From positions 445,001 to 509,000 of the forward strand of contig JABMCL010002046.1 of assembly GCA_018857735.1 (NCBI GenBank): a DNA stretch of 64,000 bases, read 5' to 3'. This document shows, one piece after another, positions 41,789 to 51,003 of this stretch. Position numbers and translations under genes: made by a program. The first letter of the stretch is position 1. Each line of letters begins with the position of its first letter. Source of the stretch: Alviniconcha marisindica. Taxonomy: Eukaryota > Mollusca > Gastropoda > Provannidae. Under the pieces are notes generated by a model. The model worked only from the letters and a program-made list of their open reading frames with translations, was not told the DNA's origin and made no database searches.

Positions 41789-44700
41789 GTCGAGTTCCAC
41801 GCTCTGGTGTTTTGCAGTGGAGATACTAGAGAAGGCTTGTGGTGGATGTTGTGTTGGATCAGAGAGGTGCGGTACAACTGCAGAGAAGTCTGCAGACTTC
41901 AGCGTCTTACCTTACATGTTGCTGTCTCTCCTGCAGGAACTGCTGGAGAAAGCCCTGCAAGGCATCGTGCGGCAGCTGAGAGAGGGTCAGGACAGCCCCA
42001 GGGATGTGCGCAGACTCCAGCAGCAGCAGGCATCGGTGGAGAAGGAACTGTCCAGGGTCACGCAAGAGCTGGCAGAGGCTTCCAAGGTAGGCAGACTTCT
42101 TGTAGCTGTCTTCCTGTTTCAGAACTGAAGAATATGTCGCTGAATGGTTTTACAGTACACCATTGACTGTGCATACATGGACAAGAAGGTATTCTGTCAG
42201 CTGAACTTTTCTTCCATTGAGAGGTCAAGAAATTAGGCTGTCTCTAGGAAGATAGGGTCCTCGTTGCTTGAAAAGAACAGCTAGTTCTTGGATCTTAATG
42301 TTCTGCCAACCATACAGAGTCATCTCAGGATTATTGAAAAGAATAATTTAATTTGGTCCTCACTGGTTGAAAAGAACAGGATCACCTTGTCCTACTGGTT
42401 AAAAAGAACAGGATCACCTGGTCCTTACTGGTTGAAAAGAACAGAAAAGAACAGGGTCACCTTGTCCTCACTGGTTGAAAAGAACAGGATCACCTTGTCC
42501 TCACTGGTTGAAAAGAACAGGATCACTTTGTCCTCACTGGTTGGAAAGAACAGGATCACCTTGTCCTACTGGTTGAAAAGAACAGGATCACCTTGTCCTC
42601 ACTGGTTGAAAAGAACAGGATCACCTTGTCCTCACTGGTTGAAAAGAACAGGATCACCTTGTCCTCACTGGTTGAAAAGAACAGGATCACCTTGTCCTCA
42701 CTGGTTGAAAAGGTCATCAAGTCTTCAGCAGAATGTTCAGGGCTGCCAATCACATGTCAGTGCGCTATCCCATGGTAAACCTGTCCCAAACAGAATGTCA
42801 GTGCACTGTCCCATGGTAAACCTGTCCCAAACAGAATGTCAGTGCGCTATCCCATGGTAAACCTGTCCCAAACAGAATGTCAGTGCACTGTCCCATGGTA
42901 AACCAGTCCCAAACAGAATGTCAGTGCGCTATCCCATGGTAAACCTGTCCCAAACAGATTTCGGCACTGTCCCATGGTAAACCTGTCCCAAACAGAATGT
43001 CAGTGCCTATCCCATGGTAAACCTGTCCCAAACAGAATGTCAGTGGGCTATCCCATGGTAAACCTGTCCCAAACAGAATGTCAGTGCGCTATCCCATGGT
43101 AAACCTGTCCCAAACAGAATGTCAGTGTGCTATCCCATGGTAAACCTGTCCCAAACAGAATGTCAGTGCACTATCCCATGGTAAACCTGTCCCAAGCAGA
43201 ATGTCAGTGCGCTATCCCATGGTAAACCTGTCCCAAGCAGAATGTCAGTGCACTGTCCCATGGTAAACCTGTCCCAAACAGAATGTCAGTGCACTGTCCC
43301 ATGGGAAATCTGTCCCAAACAGAATGTCAGTGCTCTATCCCATGGTAAATCTGTCCCAAACAGATCACGCTGAGTGTGCACCGTAGTACTAATTGTATGC
43401 AAGGTTCACGGTCATGGTGTGCTTTTTTTGTGCAGGCTCTGGAAGAGACAACGGTGGAGAATAACAAAATTGAACATGAGGTGGCGCTGCTGAGGACCAA
43501 GGTTCACGGAGAAATGAAGCGCAGCAAGAGTGCTCCATCCTTGGTAAGAAAGTGTCCGCTTTATGTGTGATTTGTTTGTCGTCTTCTCTCTATGAAGGTG
43601 GATAGCCTTCTAGGCTGTGTATTCTTGAATATTTTTTCTTGTTGTTTGAGCTCACTTGCCATTTCCACTTTTTAGGGCTTGTAAAGATGGATGGGCAGTT
43701 TTTTATTCTTCCTTTTTTTCTTTTCTTTTTTTAAAAATCTTTAAAACTTTTTATTTTTATATGAGTTCATTTGAGGATTGATGGAATGCATTACATCAGA
43801 GCACATCCTCATATTGATGTCAGACACTGCAACACTCTCTTCTTTCATAAAGATGCTGAAACCTCACCTCTTCTCTCAGTACTGTAGTTCACGTCAGATT
43901 CCTGTCCTCTGTGTGCACATGTGCATGCATGTGTTTGTGTGTGTGGGGGGGGGGGGGGGGGGGGGGGCGTAGCTTATGCATTATTATTTTCTTATTTTGA
44001 TAGGTCTGTTGTTGTAAGTAAATTGGTGTTTTATGCCTAGTTAACCAGAGTGGTTATATCAGGGCGATTGTATTATGCTTAAAAATGATAAAAATGATAA
44101 AAACGATGTAATCAAGCAACAGAATCCAGGTTTTGAGAGTTACTCGATTAAGATTATTGCAGGATGTCCCAGTGTTTGCCTCCTGTTTTTGTACAGACGA
44201 CAGACAGCACCAATGCCAAGGTGAAGATGGAAAGGGAGCTTGCTCGGGTGCAGAACATGCTTCAAGGGCTGTCGCAGCAGGGGGAGAAACTCTCGCAGCA
44301 GATGAGCACCATCCGACGATCCTCCTCCGGAACTCAGCTGGCTGCTGCCTTTGGTGAGTGATGCTGGGTGTCGTCTTCCGGCAGTTGTCTCTGGACATAT
44401 ACTTCATGTGCAGTATAGGAGAAGTAGCTGTTCTGAAAATTCATGGCTCTTTACCGTTGGATCTCTGGACCACATCCTATTTGAAAAAATATTTTTGACT
44501 TCCATGGGTGCTATAGTGCCACAGTTTTGGGTTGTATGTGTGCTGGCAACATGTTAAAAACAACATTTGCAGCGTTATGGTTGAATTATATAACCATATG
44601 GTCGTTTGTTGGCGTTCTTTCTGTCAGACGAAGCCGAGAAATCACGCAAGGTGGGGACCTACATGCAGACGGACCTGGACTCGGGCGACCAGGTGGACCT

Positions 44701-45873
44701 AGCTCAGCAGATTCCCGTCCAGTCTCCAGACTCCCCTGCCTCCCTGACCAGTCCTGGGGCCAGCACTGACCGACCCATCATCAGTCACCAGAGGCAGGAG
44801 GTGGGGCACCGAGTTGGTCACCACTCCTCCCCTCCCGACACACCCACCGAAACAACAACAACATGCCAGTTAATTCTCAAATCAAAGCTTTAGACAAACA
44901 AATAAATAGACAACCAGACCAACAACAACAACATGCCAGCTAATTCTCAAATCAAAGCTTTAGACAAACAAATAAATAGACTAACAGACCAACATCTGCA
45001 CAAATCGACCGTGGTGATGAATGTAGTTTACATAATATGCACGTATGAAAAGCATGTGAGTGTGTGAGAGCGCACATGCGGGTTTTACATCAGTCTCACT
45101 CATGGATGGAATGAATGGATTTTGTTGCCTCCTTTTCAGAGAAGACAGATTGTTGGAATGTGTCAAGCTTTTTTCTTTCTTTTTAAAACCTTTTATTCTA
45201 GTCCAGTACATACAATACATGTGAAAAGCATGTGAAAGCATGAGTGTGTTTTACATTACATCACCTTACTGGCATCACACCTGTGTGGTATGAATGGATC
45301 TTGTTGCCTCCTTCCCAGAGCACGCATGGAGTCAACAGCAGCATGAGTGAGGGAGACTCCAGAGCAGACTGGGACATTGGGGACGCTGACGACAACACCA
45401 AGCGCTTTTATGGTCAGTGGTTATAGTTTTACCTGTAGATCGGTGCCCTTGTTTTTCATAGTTTACTGGGGTGTTTTGGGTGCCACTGACAACACCAAAC
45501 ACGTTTATGGTCTTTGGTGGTTATACCTGTAGGTTGGTACCCTTGTTTTTCATAGTTTACTGGGTGTTCTGGGTGCTGACAACAACAAGAAGCACTTTTA
45601 TGGTCGGTGGGATGGATGTTACTGCCTGGTTCACTGCTACAGTTCTTCAGCCTGCATTAGTTCACTGGGGCACTGAGGGTGCCAACTACAAGTGGTGCTT
45701 AGTGATACATGTGGGACTGGGTGCCATGTAGTTCTTCAACCTTGGGTGCTTTACTGCAGTGTTCTGGATGCTGACGACAACACCAGGTACTTTTATGGTC
45801 AGTGGTGGTTAGTGATACCTGTAGGTTGAGTGCCACAACTCTTCAGCCATGGTTAGGTCATCGGGGATTCCAG

Positions 45874-45916
<43 letters not shown>

Positions 45917-48900
45917 GGGGATGGGTGGATGCACATATGTGGGTGGGCGCAGGTGTGTGCATGCATGCATATGTGCATGTGTATGTTTTGATGCTGAACT
46001 ATTCTTCCATTCTTCTTTAAGAGAACTTCACCTGATCATACTCCCAAGTACTTTCCAGTCTAGAGCCCTACTGTTAGCAGCCTTTCCTGTCACTTTGCAA
46101 GTCTGTCAACTTCAGAAACGAATGAACGGACTCGGCAGTGCGACAGTCGCAGCTGACTCCCCTCAGAGCGGATGACTTAGACTTTTGACCGGAAAGGGTC
46201 CCAGTTTGAGCAGCATGTGGCCAGCACTCAGAATGCAGCGTGTTGTGTTCAGGTTTGTTGCCGCGGGAGAAGCCACGGGGACTGACGGTGCGTGACGTCA
46301 AGCGACAGTCGGAGCAGAGGCGAGAGCGCAAGCGGGACGAGGAAGGTCAAGACCTCGCCCTCAAAGTCAGCTCCACAGACGACGATGTATGTTTCTTTGG
46401 CAACAGTTTTGTGAAGATTTCTTCAGAAACGTTGTGTTTGGTGTGTTTTGAGGAGTTGTAGCTTCTTGTTAACCCTGGTAGTGCTGTTCCCAGGTTAATC
46501 TCCCCACCCACTCCCTCCCTACTTCCGAGTCTTCCATGCTGTTTCCTGGTAGATTGTGTGGAATCCTGACAGGTCATAAATGTTAAAAAATGAAACCCAG
46601 TGAGAAAGGCCATTATATTTAAGCAGTCCAATCATATCTACAGATGCTTAAGAAAGCTTTGATCAGCAAATTTTCATTGATTTGAACCGTTGATTACTTG
46701 CTCAGAGTGTGCACAAATTGGCACTTTGACAGTAGGCCAAAATGGCGTCTCAGTTGATACCAGAAGATGTCCATTTTTTTCAAAATCATCCCTAGCATTG
46801 GCATTAAAAACTAATTTGAAGGATTGATGTTGGAAAGAAGATGTCTAGCAAACCTCAGACCCACTTCTAATGTTGAACATTGACCCATTCATTCTGGGCT
46901 TCCCATTCATGCTCTGGGCTACACAGCATACTGAGCAATCAAAGAACAAGGAAGAAGTCCATGGAATATTCCAGTATTTTCCACACCCCTTCAGTGCTGA
47001 AGATGTTAATGTACAAATGTCTGAACACTCACTGTTCAGAATGAACAGGTGTTTTGTCCAATTGGGATCATGTTCTGATTTTTGTATTCCAGACCTCCAC
47101 CTTCATCCATGCTCGCTACCCATCCTACGCCAGCAGCCAGTCCAGCGGTCTTGACCTTTCAGCCCGTGACCCTCATGACCCCTCCGCCCCTCTCTATGAA
47201 AACCTACCTCGCTCTGGCTCCATGCCGGCTCTCAACCAAAGCGGCTCTTCTGCAGGCCCTCGCCGTTTGTCCATCAACCTCATATCTCCAAAACCATTCA
47301 CCCCCTACCAGGACAGGACGGCCAAACCGTTCAAAAGCGAACTGGCTCTGAACACCAACGACCGAGCGAATGAAGTGGGACAAGGTGGTGGCGCATTCGT
47401 GGTGACCAAGCCTTTTGCCAGCGAGATGGCATTGAACTCTGGGTGGAATGGGGACGCTTTGGGACTCCACAATGGAGGATTGAACCATGAACCGCTGGTG
47501 GCAGGGCAGGTGGGCATGGTCACGGCTCAGCCGCTCCACGCGGGTCAGTCTGCTGACAACATTGCGGACTTGCAGCAGCAGCAGCCTGGACTGACTGGGT
47601 CCTCGGCTTTACCCACCTACACCCGTGTCCCCCAGCCCTTCAGGAGGGATACCTCGGGCGTGAGCCAGTCCACCCCCCACCTCTACACACCGGATGACTC
47701 CTCCCCATCCTCTCTGCCCACCTTCACAGGGGTGTTCCGACCCAATGGCGAGAACACGTCCAGGGCATATGCGCCGCGGCCGTGGGCGAAGGAGCTGAGC
47801 AGCATGCAGCCGGGTCTGCACGACGCCCGGAAGACGCAGAAGGGCCGCTACATGACGGTGTCATCCAGCCAGCCCAGCACCATGGAGCCCGGTGCCCTGA
47901 TGAACCCCACCATCCACTCCGCGGCCGGGGACCTCATCTCTAACGCCAGGGTGAGTCCATGCTGGTTGAAGTCTTGTGGTGTCACTGTCCATGTCTTTCC
48001 CAGTGGGTAGATGTTGCACCCGTGTTGGGTTTGCCTGAATGTACTGAGAGAGATGGGGAGTTTGAAAGTTGTGGGTTCTTAGCTAAAATGCCAGAAATCT
48101 TGATGCTGAAAGAGATAAATAGGCAGTTTTCATTTTTGATCGACTGCATACTTCACCTGAGGGCATCATTGTGGTGGCAGGGGTTGTTTGGTTTGAGCCA
48201 CACCTTGGTTTCAGGGGGTGCCTGGAAATTGCCCCAATTAGCCCTCAGAATCACACCTGTTTATTTAAGAAAAAATGTTTAGCTTTCTTGCCCCTCAGGG
48301 ATTGCTGATCGTTGACAATGAGATAGTTTAAGGATTTTCAGAATGGTCAGCTTTCACCCTTGTACTAGTTGTAGTGTAAAGGAACAGGGGGCAATTTTCC
48401 ACAGTATATGGGAGAGGAGAGGTTGGGGTGGGGCATAATTATATATAAATGGGATGATGAAAATAAATGTAGTGGGGCTGCATGATACGTGTATTTTGTT
48501 GACTGTCTGTGTTATTCAGTTTATTGATTTGCTCTGTGATGTGACTTGTGATGTGACTTGTGATTGTCAAAATTTGTAGCTGCACCTCATGGTGGATGAG
48601 CCTGAGAATGAGACACTTACAAGCCTGCTATGAATATGAAATAACAAATTTGATGTGCTGTTTTCCTGCTGGTTATTTGGTTGAATGCAGCATTTAGAGT
48701 ATGTTCAACTTGCTGTGTTACCCCAGTTGTATGCCTGTCTGTGTCTGCCGCTTGATGGGCAATGGTAGTTAGTTCCCTTTCTGCGCCCACGGCTCTCACA
48801 CCCTTTTTTCCCGCTCTGTTGAGTCTGTATCAAGACCTTTTGCTTTGGTTATGCATCGCATAAGTCCATGCTTCATTGTGTTTTTTTTGTCTGTCGCTAT

Positions 48901-49483
48901 TTTTTCTCTCTCCCCCCCCCCCTTCAAGAAATTGTCAAAGAAATCATCCATTTAAAATTAAATAAATATCTTTCTCTGTTATGTTTGTTTGTTTGTGTGA
49001 GATTGTGTGTGCATGTGAGCGTGTGTGTTTTCATCAGCATGATGAGATTGTTTACTCAACTTTCTGTATATTTTGCATTCATTTAGTGAGTCTTCTTTGT
49101 GTAAATGTTGGTTGATTTTCCCTAAGCTTACAGTGATTATCATCTTGCTGTAAGATTGCCATTTTCTCAGAATAAGATGGGGTTTTTTTTGTCATGTGTA
49201 CTTCCTGTCCACATTTTACTGTAAGGTTGTTGTTTTCTCAGAATGAGATGTGTTTTTTGTTGTTGTTGTTAAGTGTACTTCCTGTCCACATTATACTATA
49301 AAGTTGTTGTTTTCTGAGAATTTTACTGTAAGGTTGCTATTTTCACAGAATAAGATGGGTTCTTTGTTATTTTTGTTATATGTACTTCCTGTCCACATCT
49401 CACTGTAAGGTTGCTTTTTCTCAGGATAAAATGGCTGACTCTCTGTGTGTCTCTATCTCTGTCTCTCTCTGTCTCTGTGTCTG

Positions 49484-49516
<33 letters not shown>

Positions 49517-49571
49517 GTCTCTGTCTCTGTCTGTCTCTCTGTCTGTCTCTCTGTCTGTCTCTCTGTCTCTG

Positions 49572-49659
<88 letters not shown>

Positions 49660-50932
49660 GAAACAGCTCTATTTCAGGGTTTGCTGTGTAGCTATGGCAC
49701 TGTAGGTGTGGTGCATGAGCCATGAATGGTTTTGGGGAAGCAGGTGTGAGAAAGGGTCTGCTTGGGGGCTGTGTGCTGGGAGGTTTGCTTGGGGGGGGGG
49801 GGGGTGCTTCAGGGTTGCATGGATTACGCCTTGTATTGGATGGTGGTGCTGAGACTGTTTATGGCTGATATTTTAAAGCTGCCTCTTGGTGCAGTTGTGT
49901 AGCAGCATGGCTTGCTTGGAAAAAAATTATGTTTCTCTCTGCCTCCATTTTGATTACTGGTATTACTGGTTAATAATCTGAGCTGCCCACTTGGATGGGA
50001 ACCGTCATTATGCTTTCACCTACAGATGTATTTGTAGCAATTGCAGAAGTCAGAGCAGAGGGTACACAGCAAAACGAAAAGCAACAACTGTTGCAGCCTT
50101 TTAAAACCAGTGACATCCTATTCATGACATTCTGCAGATTTGTGACTGTATAGTTTATCTGCAGCAACTGTCTTCATGTTGTTACAGGGCTAAGAAAAGT
50201 GGAGGGGGAGGGGGGGGGGTGCTTGTGGACAAGTTGTTGTCTGCTGTGCTGTATGTTGAGTTTATTATGCACACTGCAGGCAGATGTTGAAGGCTTGCTG
50301 CCTGTCTTGATCGAGTCTCTGTAATTGTAATTCTTCAAAGGGGGAGGACTCAGGTGTGTGGATGGGGAGGGTGGGGGGTCGCAGACACCATGGACAGACT
50401 GTTCCATTTGGTTTTTAGTTGTTTATGGTGTTCATGCCAGAATTGTCAGAATTGTGAAAATGGGTTGGTAATGGGATTTGTCTTTCAGAGAGGATGTTTC
50501 TTGTGCTTATACATGTATGTATATATATATATACTTTTGTCTTTTGCTATGTTAATAGTCATACTTATCCCCAAACTTACTTTGTCTTTTGCTATGATGA
50601 TAGTCGTACTTGCCCCAAATGTTTGAGCATTGTGCTTGGAGACTTAGGTGCTGTATCCATCATTGCTGCAGGAAAAGACACAGACTTGGTGCAGGAGTCA
50701 GAGAATCGTGTGGGTTTAGCGTAGTGACAGCTTACGGTAGAGAGGTACTCTGGGAAAGCAGCGCTTAACTAAGCAACGCCAACTGTGGCAGTCCCGCAGG
50801 TTTCTCACAGCCTCAGCCTGAGCTTGAAGTGCACTGTGATGCTTACACTGTTTGTGAAGTTCCAGGCACATTTCCATGGTGCAGTATATAATACTCCCTC
50901 TACAGGAAAAAAGAAAAAATAGAAACCTTTAA

Positions 50933-51003
<71 letters not shown>

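Noticed and set aside
42288..42860. 190-residue open frame with an 11-residue repeat
   Set aside because: Produced by the 33-bp minisatellite; lies in an intron between phase-matched exons.
42750..43366. CRISPR-like array
   Set aside because: Repeat units are contiguous with no unique spacers, and the DNA is eukaryotic; the same holds for the other arrays.
49423..49442. 20-nt micro-exon candidate (TTTCTCAG / GTGTGT)
   Set aside because: Its acceptor is part of a unit repeated several times from 49136; likely coincidence.
50673..50710. 38-nt candidate for the missing exon (acceptor GCTGCAG, donor GTGGGT)
   Set aside because: Phase fits, but the resulting peptide ([12 protein letters not shown]) is unlike its surroundings and the donor is weak; not called.
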